Source: Heterodera schachtii | Lineage: Eukaryota; Nematoda; Chromadorea; Rhabditida; Heteroderidae | Length of the DNA stretch: 64,000 nucleotides | Direction of reading: 5' to 3' | NCBI GenBank assembly: GCA_023374025.1 | Contig: SIJG01000007.1 | Span: forward strand, 2,918,636 to 2,982,635 | Shown: piece after piece, positions 22,360 to 35,849 of the stretch | How positions within the stretch are numbered: the first letter of the stretch is position 1 | Layout of the letters: each line of letters opens with the position of its first letter | Program-made: the position numbers and the translations under genes | The notes under the pieces: model-generated | The model's input: the letters and a program-made list of their open reading frames with translations, nothing else | Told to the model about the DNA's origin: nothing | Databases searched by the model: none

Positions 22360-25300
22360 TCACCATGCCACACTGCGATTTTTTCGTGCAAAGAACTGCT
22401 TCAACTCCTCATAGCAGCCGATCATGACGGCACAAGCGGGTGCCACGCGCGCAACACGCGGCACGGCGCCTGGGGGCACACAAAGAGAATTAAAAACAAC
22501 AAATTATCGGTGTGCGCAAGCAACAAGGCAATATTGTTCCTTAGCACTAGAAAATTTTAAAAATTATTTTTTTTTCGTAAATTTTCAGAAAATTTGTAAA
22601 TTTCAAATTTTTTGAAAAATTTTTTTTTATAACCATTTCAAACTTAAATTCGTGAGCAAGTCGTCCTTCCCCTCCCCCCTAACAACAAAGGAGGGGCCCC
22701 CAAGTGAATTTGTCACATATTTTCAAGAATTTCTTGATTTTTGCAAATAAGTATTTTTCTTTTCAAAAAAAAATTTTTTTTAATTTTTTTTTCGAGGGAG
22801 GGGCGGGGGTGGGGGGGGGGGGGGTAAAGTGCACATTGCCAAAAAAGGCTATTGCTTCAAAAACGCACCGGTGAACAGAGCGCCAAGCCCCTTGCTGTTG
22901 ACCAACTCGCGCATCACTCCGAACATGTTGGTGTTACGCGTCGACATTTTTGCTGCCGCCTTCTCATGGTGTGCATGCCGTTCAGCTGGAAAAAGTTGTG
23001 CCCCGTTGAATTTGACATTCAAAAATTGAAAAATAAATTAAAAAAATAAATAAATTTTGATTTTTAATTCATAGGTAAATTGTGCAGAGATGCCGTGCCT
23101 GGGGCTTCACTTCATGCCCCGGTTCTTTCACTCACGAACATTTTTTTTTTTGAAAAAGTTTGCAAACTTAGAAATTTTTCATTAAATTTTTTTTTATGAG
23201 AAAATTTCAAGAAATTTTTTTTTTGAGAAATCGCAAGAAAATAAAATCGACGAAATATTTTTTTAATGGGCAAAATGGTACACCTCCCCCCCCCCCATGT
23301 ATGGGTTAAAGAGAAAAAGAGGGACGGCTAGAGAAAATAGGAAAATAAGAGGAAAGACAGTTAGACAAATGAGGAGAGATTGGGGTGGGCTCTCCCAGCT
23401 GTCCGCTTTTACAAAAATTCTAAAAATCCAAAAAAAAAAAATGTTGGATTTCATTTAAAATTTATTCGCTCACTTAAATTTTTTGAAAAAAACTTTTAAA
23501 CGCACCATCAATTTGGCCCAGCGTGATTTGTTGGTGGGTTTTCACAACGTCAAATGGCAATGTGAGAAGGGCAGCAACGGAGCCGGACAAAGCGCCGGAG
23601 GCGAAGGAAAGCGCAAAGTTCGGCTGTTGACGGTGGGCAATTTGCATCAGACGGGGCTTGCTGAGCTCGTACAGGGACCAGTAGATGGCTGAATAACAAC
23701 AAAAAATTTCATTGATAATTTATTACAGAAAAATTTCAGCGATTTTTTAGGAAATATTTTTGAAAAAAAAAAAATTATTAACCAACGTAAAGTTGGAAAA
23801 TTTTTCCAAGTTTTTTTTTTCTTAAATGTCCATACTGAAATTTATGATTTTTTTTTTTGGGGGGGGGGTGGATGAACTGCTCCATTTTTGTAGTTAGATG
23901 TTTTTTGGAAACACCTAGCTTCGTAAAAAACATTGAATTTTTAAATTTTCGTTTTGGTAACAACACAGGCTTTTCTCGGAATATTGAGATCTAGAAATTA
24001 TAGTATTTTATGCAGTTAAACGGTTTGGACTTTTTAATGCGGAAATTGCAAATCCAAAAAAAAAATTGTTTTATTTTTATGGACCAACCGGAAAATGGAA
24101 TGTCACGCATTATTGTCGCTGTCCACCCTCGCCACAGTGCCATGTACCCATCAGATTTGACTGTCCGAACAATTGCACCTCGCAGTTCTAAACTCAATTC
24201 AAATTGAAAAAAAAAAAAAAAAAAATTTTTTTGGTTACCCTCAAAAATTTTTTTGTTACGCCCCTCTCACAAAGAAAAAAAAAACTGCAAATTTATCATT
24301 CTTGGTTAAATTTTCCTCGAAAAATTGGATATTTTTTAGGCATTTTTACCACTATAGGAGAGGCGTTCGGATTGCATTTTGGTGCGCACCAACTCCAGCG
24401 GGGACACCACCGACACGGCCATCGTGCGGGCGACAGTGCCAGCCAACAGCGGGGCCATGAACGCTGAAAGTAGTGCAAATATAATGAAAAAAAAAAAAAT
24501 CGATTTTTGGAAATAAATATTTTTTTGATGGCCGTCCATAAATTTTTTTTGCAACATTTAATGAAGATTTATTTATTAATGTAAGCCGGGACTCGGGTCT
24601 CGGCTACCGATTGGGATTGAAGAGGAGAGGCTCCTCCCAATTGGAACGCCCCCCGGGATTCCCCTTTTAAGCGATGGTTTTCCCAGCCATCGAGGTCAGA
24701 TAGCCAGTTTTCCAGTCCGGAGCAGGTCGTTTCCCCCCCGTCGTTTCCCCCCCCGTCGTTTCCCCCCCACGTCGTTTCCCCCCCGAAAAATTTTTTTAAA
24801 AAAATTTTTCAAACCTAGAAATTTTTCATAAAAAAATTCTTAGGAATTTTCTTAGTACGAAAATTTCAAGAAAAAAAATTTTTTGAGAAATTTTTCAGTG
24901 GTTTTTTAAAAATTTCGTGATAAATTTCTAAGTTTTTCAAAAATTTTCTAAAAAAAAATTTTTTTTTCTTGAAATTTTCGTACTAAGAAAATTCCTAAGA
25001 ATTTTTTTATGAAAAATTTCTAGGTTTGAAAAATTTTTTTAAAAAAATTTTTCGGGGGGGAAACGACGTGGGGGGGAAACGACCCGGGGGGGAAACGACG
25101 GGGGGGAACCGGCGGGGGGGAAACGACGGGGGGGAAATGAAGTGCACCCTTTCCAGTCACCCACTACTGGCCCTCCCCCTAAGCCGACCGATGGGACGGA
25201 GCCTTTCCGCGGGGGCTACGGCCCAGTCTAACAATCAGCAGTTGGTGGTGGAGGAGATCGATCTCCGGGATTGGAACAAAGTAGCCCAATCCCGAAACCC

Positions 25301-27352
25301 GGAACGGCTTAACTTTGATTTTTCCCAAAATAAAAAAAAAAAAAGCGCTGAAATTTTTTCACATTTTTTTTCATGGAATTTTCTTTGAAAACAAAATTAT
25401 TTTTTTTTCGCAACTGGAGTGAAGAATTGGCCGCCTATTTCGCTGAGGTTTCTGCAAAAAGTCCGTACAAATTTTTGACTGCATAAAAGCAAAAAAAAAA
25501 AAAAAATTTTTTTTTCTAATTTACACTCACCGGCACCGCTGAAGATGCTGTTGTTGTTGTTTTTGCTGGCCAATGCGTTGCGCCACATGCACAACATGTT
25601 GTCGTACAGTGTGAAGTAGAAAACGGTGGCGGGGATGGCACTGAGCCTTAAAAGGGCATTTTGTTTAAAATTTAATCATTGATCAAAAATAGGGTAAGTA
25701 AACGCTTTAGTTCCCACCGCAAAGCGATTAAAAATTTTTTTTTTAATTTGCAAAACTTAAATTTTCAAAAAATACACCTACAAATTTTTGCAGAATTTCG
25801 AGTTAAAATGCGTTTTAATTTGCTGAATTTTTACATTGTGGGCGACAGTCCTGACCACAGCGAACGGAGTCCCTCAATTCGAACAATTTTTACGAAGGCT
25901 TCCTGAAAATTTTTTTTTTTTGAATAAGATGCAACAAACCATGGTTTCCAAGACGGACCAGGAGGGGATGAAACTGATTGTAAGGTCCAAAAAATGACAG
26001 AAAAATTTTTTCTGTCCCAGACATTGGGGTAATGAAACCAAATTGGATGACTGGTCCCCCCAATTTTTTAGACAAATTACGCCAGGTATTGGCACAAAAT
26101 GCCGACTATTAAATTTGGGCCGCAAAAATTTCAAAGTGCCATTAAATAATGAAATGTCGCATAGTGCGTAAACCCAAAAATGCCTGAAAAGAACCAACCA
26201 CCGACCAGCGTGCCACTGAAATGGCCCGGTCGGTTGAACCATTCGCACTGTTCACCGCCAGTGCCAATGCCGGCCGCTCTGTTGCCACAAACGCGGCAAA
26301 GATGGTCCATTAGGCCTAAATTTTTTTTAATGATTTTTATTTGGACGGAAATTTTTGGCTTTTTAAAAAAAAAAAATTTCTTTAAACCAGGCCTAAAATG
26401 GACCAAAAAATTATATGAAACGCGACAAAAAAAATGGTCCATAGATCTCAAAATTTTATTATTTTGAAAAATAAATAAAATGGCATTTTTTGAAAAAATC
26501 CACCCAAAATTGTAACCAAAACTCAAAATTTTATTTATTTTTTGAATAAACCAACCAAAAATTTAAAATAAAGACAAAAAATCGGCCAATTAAACGTCCG
26601 ATTTTTTTTTTGAAATTTTGCTATTAATTTATGATAAACGGTCTAAAAAAATTATCAAAATCCAAAAATTCTTAAAAATGCAAACCGTTTGAAAACAGAA
26701 AACATTCGCCCTCCGCGAGGGGCCTCACTTGGCTTTGCAGACGAATTTTCACGACGTCCATCGGTGTAACTTGACAAAAAAAAAGTTTTTTTTTTTTTTT
26801 GCAGTGGGAGCAGAAATTCACACCCTAAGCCATGAAACGAAATGAAAAAATACGATAAATTTTGTAAATTTTCGAGTCAATTTCTCTGAATTTTCATGAC
26901 AAATTTAGTTAAAAAAAAATTTTCCCGGCATCTTCAACAATTTCATTAGCATTTTAAATTGCATTTTAGGGGTCAATTTTTGAAAAATTCAAAGGAATTT
27001 TGTGGTCCGGTGTGGTGTGCCAATAAACGAACGCCTGGGAAAATTTTAACAAATTTTATTAGGAAAATTGACACAAATTTTCAAAAAAATGCAATTATTT
27101 TTGCTTAAAAATTGCAAAAAAAAAAAAAACCAAAGACCAAACCAACAAATGATGTGAACAGTGCACCGACCGATGAAGCTATTAAAAAAAAATTTCGTAA
27201 AAATTCTGCCAAAATTACACTAAAAAAAAAAAAAAAATTTTCTCACCAATAATTTGTTGTGGGAATGTAATGTCACCATTATAAACGGTCGTTGTTTTTG
27301 CTGTTGTTGTTGTTGTGGTTGATGAAGACGAAGCAAAATCGGTGTTTGACAT
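22360..27352 (-). CDS. SLC25A39/SLC25A40-type mitochondrial carrier, complete copy
   Basis: Eleven exons join in phase to 380 residues: 27247-27352, 27143-27178, 26686-26769, 26206-26315, 25835-25902, 25531-25646, 24350-24463, 24089-24187, 23506-23688, 22869-22985, 22360-22469. The three carrier signatures are [22 protein letters not shown] and [11 protein letters not shown]. Family-specific stretches are [37 protein letters not shown] and [13 protein letters not shown]. The family (yeast Mtm1, human SLC25A39/40) imports glutathione into mitochondria and affects Mn/Fe handling. A loop after GLMDHLC has three cysteines (CRVC, EQCEW), as in the human proteins. Start 27352 is the only ATG in phase; the N-terminus is a short S/T run. 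A near-identical truncated copy lies upstream. Confidence 0.92.
24580..25320. mobile_element. Intronic fold-back element with GTCGTTTCCCCCCC ends (copy 1)
   Basis: GTCGTTTCCCCCC repeats at about 24727-24785 are inverted at about 25060-25130 (GGGGGGAAACGAC). Complementary AT-rich arms lie between. GC-rich outer sequences (AAGCCG and GATTGGG words) suggest an older, longer inverted terminus. The same element occupies the equivalent intron of the duplicated gene (29285-30025), so it predates the duplication. Similar TTTCCCCCC words occur at 9620, 33835 and 46340. Confidence 0.65.
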
Positions 27353-27639
27353 TGGAAATTTTCGTTTTAAAATAAATGCCTTAAAAAAATTCGCGTTTAT
27401 AAACGGTTAAAAAAAGAAGTTAACCACATTTTTGGCTTTAAAAAAATTAGCGTAAAAAACAATTTGAATTGATTATCAAAAGTATTTTTCCATCCGCCGA
27501 TTGCCTCCAATTTCCAATTTTTTTTAGAGTTATGGAGGCCGGCGGTGCCGATATTTTGAGCCAATTTTTAAGGAAAATAGAGGTTTTTGTAGAAACCGCC
27601 AATGAAAAATTTTAATTTTAATATACAAGTCTTAGAAAT

Positions 27640-27995
27640 AGGTAAGCACACTTGGCCACTCTGTTTTTTAGGCAAATGCCGAAAATTTTGCGCACTTAAT
27701 ACGCAAAGATAAGCGCAAAAGCCTTGCTGTTTGGTCATCGAAAGTTGTGTTACAATCACATTTTTGCCCTTCTCATGGTGGCATGCCGTTCATCACTGGA
27801 GGATTTGTGCCGTTTTGAATAAATGGACTTAATAAAAAATAAATTTTGATTTTGTAATTTTTCGCAAGAGGTGCTGGCTCATTCATGCCCGGTTTCAATC
27901 CGAACATTTTTTTTTAAAAATTCAAAAATTTTATTAAATTTCAGACAATTTCCTTTTTTTGGATTGCCAAAAAACTCGCCTATTTATGCAATGGT
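27640..27995. other. Junction between the two carrier copies, with degraded-looking sequence
   Basis: The first part aligns to 32340-32465 and the second to 22945-23290, including a remnant of carrier exon 10. Both parts show many single-base and short deletions (GTGTGCATGCC becomes GTGGCATGCC). This is the error style of an unpolished long read rather than ordinary divergence, and the flanking copies are much closer to each other. Confidence 0.55.
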
Positions 27996-28216
27996 ACCTC
28001 CCCCCCCCCATGTATGGGTTAAAGAGAAAAGAGGGACGGCTAGAGAAAATAGGAAAATAAGAGGAAAGACAGTTAGACAAATGAGGAGAGATTGGGGTGG
28101 GCTCTCCCAGCTGTCCGCTTTTACAAAATTTCTAAAAATCCAAAAAAAAAAATGTTGGATTTCCTTTAAAATTTATTCGCTCACTTAAATTTTTTGAAAA
28201 AAACTTTTAAACGCAC

Positions 28217-31200
28217 CATCAATTTGGCCCAGCGTGATTTGTTGGTGGGTTTTCACAACGTCAAATGGCAATGTGAGAAGGGCAGCAACGGAGCCGGACA
28301 AAGCGCCGGAGGCGAAGGAAAGCGCAAAGTTCGGCTGTTGACGGTGGGCAATTTGCATCAGACGGGGCTTGCTGAGCTCGTACAGGGACCAGTAGATGGC
28401 TGAATAACAACAAAAAATTTCATTGATAATTTATTACAGAAAAATTTCAGCGATTTTTTAGGAAATATTTTTGAAAAAAAAAAAATTATTAACCAACGTA
28501 AAGTTGGAAAATTTTTCCAAGTTTTTTTTTTCTTAAATGTCCATACTGAAATTTATGATTTTTTTTTTTGGGGGGGGGGTGGATGAACTGCTCCATTTTT
28601 GTAGTTAGATGTTTTTTGGAAACACCTAGCTTCGTAAAAAACATTGAATTTTTAAATTTTCGTTTTGGTAACAACACAGGCTTTTCTCGGAATATTGAGA
28701 TCTAGAAATTATAGTATTTTATGCAGTTAAACGGTTTGGACTTTTTAATGCGGAAATTGCAAATCCAAAAAAAAAATTGTTTTATTTTTATGGACCAACC
28801 GGAAAATGGAATGTCACGCATTATTGTCGCTGTCCACCCTCGCCACAGTGCCATGTACCCATCAGATTTGACTGTCCGAACAATTGCACCTCGCAATTCT
28901 AAACTCAATTAAAATTGCAAAAAAAAAAAAAAAATTTTTTTGGTTACCCACCAAAATTTTTTTGTTACGCCCCTCATACAAAGAAAAAAAAATTGAAAAA
29001 TTGTCATTCATGGTAAAATTTTCATCGAAAAATTGACTATTTTTTAGGCATTTTTACCCCTATAGGAGAGGCGTTCGGATTGCATTTTGGTGCGCACCAA
29101 CTCCAGCGGGGACACCACCGACACGGCCATCGTACGGGCGACAGTGCCAGCCAAAAGCGGTGCCATGAACGCTGAAAGTAGTGCAAATATAATGAAAAAA
29201 AAAAATCGATTTTTGGAAATAAATATTTTTTTGATGGCCGTCCATAAATTTTTTTTGCAACATTTAATGAAGATTTATTTATTAATGTAAGCCGGGACTC
29301 GGGTCTCGGCTACCGATTGGGATTGAAGAGGAGAGGCTCCTCCCAATTGGAACGCCCCCCGGGATTCCCCTTTTAAGCGATGGTTTTCCCAGCCATCGAG
29401 GTCAGATAGCCAGTTTTCCAGTCCGGAGCGGGTGGGGTCCCCCCGGTGGTTGCCCCCCCCGTCGTTTCCCCCCCACGTCGTTTCCCCCCCGAAAAATTTT
29501 TTTAAAAAAATTTTTCAAACCTAGAAATTTTTCATAAAAAAATTCTTAGGAATTTTCTTAGTACGAAAATTTCAAGAAAAAAAATTTTTTGAGAAATTTT
29601 TCAGTGGTTTTTTAAAAATTTCGTGATAAATTTCTAAGTTTTTCAAAAATTTTCTAAAAAAAATTTTTTTTTCTTGAAATTTTCGTACTAAGAAAATTCC
29701 TAAGAATTTTTTTATGAAAAATTTCTAGGTTTGAAAAATTTTTTTAAAAAAATTTTTCGGGGGGGAAACGACGTGGGGAGGAAACGACCCGGGGGGGAAA
29801 CGACGGGGGGGAACCGGCGGGGGGGAAACGACGGGGGGGAAATGAAGTGCACCCTTTCCAGTCACCCACTACTGGCCCTCCCCCTAAGCCGACCGATGGG
29901 ACGGAGCCTTTCCGCGGGGGCTACGGCCCAGTCTAACAATCAGCAGTTGGTGGTGGAGGAGATCGATCTCCGGGATTGGAACAAAGTAGCCCAATCCCGA
30001 AACCCGGAACGGCTTAACTTTGATTTTTCCCAAAATAAAAAAAAAAAGCGCTGAAATTTTTTCACATTTTTTTTCATGGAATTTTCTTTGAAAACAAAAT
30101 TATTTTTTTTTCGCAACTGGAGTGAAGAATTGGCCGCCTATTTCGCTGAGGTTTCTGCAAAAATTCCGTACAAATTTTTGACTGCATAAAAGCAAAAAAA
30201 AAAAAAAAATTTTTTTTTTCTAATTTACACTCACCGGCACCGCTGAAGATGCTGTTGTTGTTGTTTTTGCTGGCCAATGCGTTGCGCCACATGCACAACA
30301 TGTTGTCATACATTGTGAAGTAGAACACGGTGGCGGGGATGGCACTGAGCCTTAAAAGGGCATTTTGATAAAAATTTAATCATTGCTCAAAAATAGGGTA
30401 AGTAAACGCTTTAGTTCCCACCGCAAAGCGATTAAAAATTTTTTTTTTTAATTTGCAAAACTTAAATTTTCAAAAAATACACCTACAAATTTTTGCAGAA
30501 TTTCGAGTGAAAATGCGTTTTAATTTGTTGAATTTTTACATTGTGGGCGACAGTCCTGACCACAGCGAACGGAGTCCCTCAATTCGAACAATTTTCACGA
30601 AGGCGTCCTGGAAATTTTTTTTTTTTGTTTAAAACGGAAAAAACCATGGTTTCCAAGACGGATCAGGACGAGATAAAACTGATTGCAAGGTACAAAAAAT
30701 GACAGAAACATTTTTTCTGTCCCAGATATTGGGGTAATGAAACCAAATTGGCTGACGAGTGTCCCCAATTTTTGGGACAAATTACGCCAGGGATTGGCAC
30801 AAAATGCCGACTATTAAATTTGGGCCGCAAAAATCCCAAATGGTCCTTAAATAATGAAATGTCGAATAGTGGGTAAACCCAAAAATGCCTGAAAAGAACC
30901 AACCACCGACCAGCGTGCCACTGAAATGGCCCGGTCGGTTGAACCATTCGCACTGTTCACCGCCAGTGCCAATGCCGGCCGCTCTGTTGCCACAAACGCG
31001 GCAAAGATGGTCCATTAGGCCTTAATTTTTTTTAATGATTTTTATTTGGACGGAAAGTTTTGGCTTTCTAAAAAAAAATTTTTTTTTTAAACTAGGCCTA
31101 AAATGGACCCAAAAATTATGCGAAACGCGACAAAAAAAATAGTCCATTGATCTCAAATTTTTATTATTGTGAACAATAAATAAAATGTCATTTTTTGAAA

Positions 31201-32054
31201 AAATCCACCCAAAATTGTAACCAAAACTCAAAATTTTATTTATTTTTTGAATAAACCAACCAAAAATTTAAAATAAAGACAAAAAATCGGCCAATTAAAC
31301 GTCCGATTTTTTTTTTGAAATTTTGCTATTAATTTATGATAAACGGTCTAAAAAAATTATCAAAATCCAAAAATTCTTAAAAATGCAAACCGTTTGAAAA
31401 CAGAAAACATTCGCCCTCCGCGAGGGGCCTCACTTGGCTTTGCAGACGAATTTTCACGACGTCCATCGGTGTAACTTGACAAAAAAAAAGTTTTTTTTTT
31501 TTTTTTTGCAGTGGGAGCAGAAATTCACACCCTAAGCCATGAAACGAAATGAAAAATACGATAAATTTTGTAAATTTTCGAGTCAATTTCTCTGAATTTT
31601 CATGACAAATTTAGTTAAAAAAAAATTTTCCCGGCATCTTCAACAATTTCATTAGCATTTTAAATTGCATTTTAGGGGTCAATTTTTGAAAAATTCAAAG
31701 GAATTTTGTGGTCCGGTGTGGTGTGCCAATAAACGAACGCCTGGGAAAATTTTAACAAATTTTATTAGGAAAATTGACACAAATTTTCAAAAAAATGCAA
31801 TTATTTTTGCTTAAAAATTGCAAAAAAAAAAAACCAAAGACCAAACCAACAAATGATGTGAACAGTGCACCGACCGATGAAGCTATTAAAAAAAATTTCG
31901 TAAAAATTCTGCCAAAATTACACTAAAAAAAAAAAAAAATTTTCTCACCAATAATTTGTTGTGGGAATGTAATGTCACCATTATAAACGGTCGTTGTTTT
32001 TGCTGTTGTTGTTGTTGTGGTTGATGAAGACGAAGCAAAATCGGTGTTTGACAT
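28217..32054 (-). pseudogene. SLC25A39/SLC25A40-type carrier, duplicated copy lacking the last two exons
   Basis: Nine exons match exons 1-9 of the complete copy in length and phase: 31949-32054, 31847-31882, 31391-31474, 30911-31020, 30540-30607, 30235-30350, 29058-29171, 28800-28898, 28217-28399. Coding changes are few (for example Glu to Asp at the start of exon 5). Exons 10 and 11, about 75 residues including the last two transmembrane helices, are absent; only a scrambled exon-10 remnant is seen at about 27750-27800. It is either a truncated tandem duplicate or a second haplotype placed in tandem by the assembler. Confidence 0.8.
29285..30025. mobile_element. Intronic fold-back element with GTCGTTTCCCCCCC ends (copy 2)
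   Basis: This is the same element as at 24580-25320, in the same intron of the duplicated carrier, with only small differences in the G and C runs. Confidence 0.65.
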
Positions 32055-32059
32055 TGGAA

Positions 32060-33460
32060 ATTTTCGTTTTAAAATAAATGCCTTAAAAAAATTCGCGTTT
32101 ATAAACGGTTAAAAAAAGAAGTTAACCACATTTTTGGCTTTAAAAAAATTAGCGTAAAAAACAATTTGAATTGATTATCAAAAGTATTTTTCCATCCGCC
32201 GATTGCCTCCAATTTCCAATTTTTTTTTAGAGTTATGGAGGCCGGCAGTGCCGATATTTTGAGCCAATTTTTAAGGAAAACAGAGGTTTTTGTAGAAACC
32301 GCAAATGAAAAATTCTAATTTTAATATACAAGTCTTAGAAATAGGTAAGCACACTTGGCCACTCTGTTTTTTAGGCAAATGCCGAAAATTTTGCGCACTT
32401 AATACGCAAAGATAAGCACAAAAAACGCCTTTTCCGCTTGGTTTTGGGTGTCATCGAAAGTTCATTTTTCAACAAAATCCACCTTAATTATCCAAAATCG
32501 ATTCAAATGCATGGAATTGTCAATGAATCTCTATTTTCTATTCAATTCAGTGTATTTGGCTCGGTTTTGGATAATAAAGGTGGACTTAGGTGAAAAATCA
32601 ATTTTCGTCTTTTGTTCGAATTCGGGTGCTGGGTTCGAAATAGGTAAAATGGATGTCAATCATATTTTTGAGCAGCGACCCCAAATTCCCCTGAAAACCC
32701 GTTTTTTTTTATCATTAAAAACAAATTTTTATGTGATCCAGACTGTACAAGTAGCGGATTTCTCTTATCCTTTTCGGAATTACTCAAAAATCCGGGCCCC
32801 CATTTAACTGCAAAATAGTCGTCCATTTTTTTAATTTACCATCATAAAGAGAAAACATACACTAAGCTAAGCACAAATTCCTAGTTCAATTAAGAATTCA
32901 AAAAAGGATTGTCGATCATTTCTCAAATAATAATTGATTCATTCATTTCACTGATCACTGCTTGGCCCCGCGGGACTCGAGAACACTTTCATTGCGCGGA
33001 AACAATAATCTGAATTAAATGCAATTTTTATCTGATGAAAAAGAAATTTTTTGGCAATGGCAAATGTAATACTATGCTTTGTCTCCCCCCCCCCCCCATT
33101 TCTCGAAAAAATTGGTACTTTTCCGTTTTGCGGCCAAAGTTTTAATTTTTTATAAAATCAGTCGCGTAGAATTACAAAAGCAACGCGCCAAAATTATTGC
33201 GTATGCATAAATGCCACAATTTGAGCAAAGGTCTCTTCGAATGGGTCTGCTGCGTTCGAGATCGATGATCACGGTTCTGACATTCTTTTTGACAAATCCC
33301 GAACCCGAATTCGTAAAAAAAAGTCTAAAATTCAATTTTTAACTTAACATTAAAATTTTGAAAAAAATTTTTGCGAGAAATGCGGGGGAGGGGGGGGGGG
33401 GGGGGTAAAGTACAGTATTACGATGGCAAATGCCACTGGATGACTCATTCTGCTCACACT
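32060..33460. other. Intergenic region between the carrier copy and the F-box-like gene
   Basis: It starts with sequence shared with the first duplicate (to about 32420). It continues as AT-rich DNA with a C run at 33086 and a G run near 33386. A minus-strand frame at 33150-33335 has no recognised motif and could be a missed last exon of the F-box-like gene. Confidence 0.4.
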
Positions 33461-33463
33461 TAC

Positions 33464-35845
33464 CCAATTGAATTTTGTCTTCATTCAAATCAACAAACAC
33501 ATTGCTCAAATTGTCCGACGAATTCCAATTATTTTTCTTTTGCTGCTGCTGAACCGCCGCCGGCGCCGCCGTCTCCCCACTAATTGGGCATCGCTTCAAC
33601 AGCAAACAACAAATTGACCCACAAAAGCCTTCATTTGTCAATGTCAGCTTCTCTTTGATCCGTTCATTCACCAATTCAAATGGCTTAATTGGCTTTGCGT
33701 ACGTGCGGTTGAGTTCAGAACGAATTTCGTAATTGGCGGAAGTGGTGGTGGCACGCAGAAATGTCTAAACAAAAAATACATACAGTAGAAGGAAGCACGG
33801 TAATCCGGGTGCACTTCATTTCGCGCCCGGGTCGTTTCCCCCCCCCCCCCCCCCCCCGCGCCCCGAAGAAATTTTTTTTTTTTAATTTTCAAACCTAGAA
33901 ATTTTATGTAAAAAAATAGGAAATTTCTTGGTAAGAAAATTTTAAGAAAAAAAATTTCGAGAAATTTTCAGCGATTTTTTGGAAAAATTTTTGAAAAAAC
34001 TTAGTAATTCACCATAAAATTTCAAAAAAGTTGCTGGAAAACAAAAAAAAACTTTCTTGTAATTTTCTTAAGAAGAAATTAAATTTTTTTTTTCTTGAAC
34101 TAAATTTAGGGGTTTTTGGGGTCACTGATAACGAATCCGGTATCCATTTCAACCAACTCCGAATCCCAGACTCGGATTCGAACAAAAGTTCGAAAATTCA
34201 AATTTTCCGAACTTGACATTTTTGCTTCCAAATAGTTTTAAGTAATCTTTTTATTGAAGTATTAATGAGTCCCTATTTGATTCCGCATATTAGCCCGGCT
34301 TTAAACTCTTGGAACTTTTGTTCGAGTCCGGGTTCGTGGTCCGAATTTGGTCGAAATTGATGTCAGAATCGGATTAATAATGATCAAAATATGGGACCGA
34401 CTACCTTTTTGAAAGTGTTGACCCATTTGGACTTTAGTTGTGCCATGCTATCTCCGAAAAACAATCGCTTTGGATGACCATCTTTGCTCGGCGAGTGCAG
34501 CCAGTTGGCCAACACTTGGCCCACAGAAATTGCACTTGGCCAATCATCATCATAATCAGCATCAAAAACAGCGGAGGTCAGACGAACGATATCGAAAGAA
34601 TGCAATTGATCAAGATCAGTGAGCATTGTCGGTGCAATGAGGTCAAAATGAGCGCCGCCGGGCAAGCCCAAATGGCGAATGTTTGGCGCAAAAAGGGGCC
34701 AAATTTGATGCAAAAAATTATCCAAAATCCGCTGGACGGTTTTGCTGCATGGCCACACAGACAAACCAAATTTGGTGCCTCGGTCCCAAATTTGCTTGTT
34801 GGAATGAAGAAATGAAATGACGGCGGAGTGGTCAATGTACCTGAAAAAGAGATGCTTTTTATGAAAAAAAATGTAAATGTTTTTGGAGGCAATTGAATAC
34901 GGAACCGCTCAGTTGGGCGCCGGCACGTTTGGGCCCCAGCGGGTTTTTAGCTATAACTTTTTTCTTTGTCAACCAAATCCAACATTGTTGATATCACAAA
35001 TCCAACATTGTTGATATCATTGGAAAGCTCTAAATGTCCTCTATTAGCCTGCCAAACTTTAAAAAATTGTTCAAAATTAACAAAATGTTTTGGAATTTTG
35101 CAGGCTATTAGAGCATCTAAAGAGCTCTCGAATGATACCAAGATTGTTGGATTTGGATAACAAATAAAAAAGTTATAAACTCAAATTTTCCGATTTACAC
35201 ACATTTTTGGTTCACACTTTGTTTAAATACATGGAAACGAAGTGTAAACCGTAATTGCTTCATAAAAGATAATTTAAACTATTTTTAAGCTAAAAATGAA
35301 AAATTTGACTTTTTGTTCGAGCTCGGGTTCGGAATTGGTCGAAATGGATGTCGAATGCGTGATCAGCAACCCCGGAAACTTGGAAAGAAAACAGATTTTT
35401 TTTCAAAAATGGGGGGGGGGATAAACTACTATTACCAACAATTTTACATTTTAAATGATTTGATACGACTGAAAGAAAGCATTACAGAATCTTAAGACTT
35501 TTGAAGCGGATTTTGTTAGGCAACGGACGTTCCGGCAATGGAAATCCCCCAGATTTGCCTTCCGCAAAAAATTGTGGCATTTCATTGTCCTTGCGAATTT
35601 CAATTGCTTTCCAAAGCGTCAATTCCGTTTTGGCATCAAAATGCGTGTCCACCAACGCATCAAAACGTGGCGAAATCAGTGCAATTTTGAGGCCGAGTTG
35701 AGCATGGTCAAACGATGGAAGAATGTCCATCCACACGTCGCTACAAATCCAGCTGAAACATGAGGGGAAAAAATAGGAAAAATGAAAAAAAATTTTAATT
35801 TTAAATGAAAATTTCCGAAATTTTTCAAAATAATTGCTGACCGTC
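33464..35845 (-). CDS. F-box-like protein of the cyst-nematode expanded family
   Basis: Exons 35486-35752, 34405-34840 and 33464-33764 join in phase. A tiny first exon with ATG at 35845 (about 11 nt, MNRR) is possible in phase 2. The N-terminal block DVWMDILPSF...QLGLKIALISPRFDALV reads as an F-box. It is followed by LPNKIRFKSLKILYIDHS, a WPLFAPNIRHLGLPGG motif, a VGQVLANWLHSPSKDGHP motif and a LLLKRCPISGE motif. I recall this layout as a large family in Globodera and Heterodera; F-box proteins recruit targets to SCF ubiquitin ligases. The last recognised exon ends at TTGG|GTAAGT after a poly-Q stretch, and the following exon was not found. The first large intron contains a partial MITE (from 34900). 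Confidence 0.72.
34900..35165. mobile_element. Partial copy of the CGG...CAGTTGGG MITE family
   Basis: The left end CGGAACCGCTCAGTTGGG and the interior (TTTTTAGCTATAACTTTTTTC, ATCCAACATTGTTG) match the family. No right terminus or target duplication is visible, so the copy is truncated or badly decayed. Confidence 0.6.
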
Positions 35846-35849
35846 GGTT

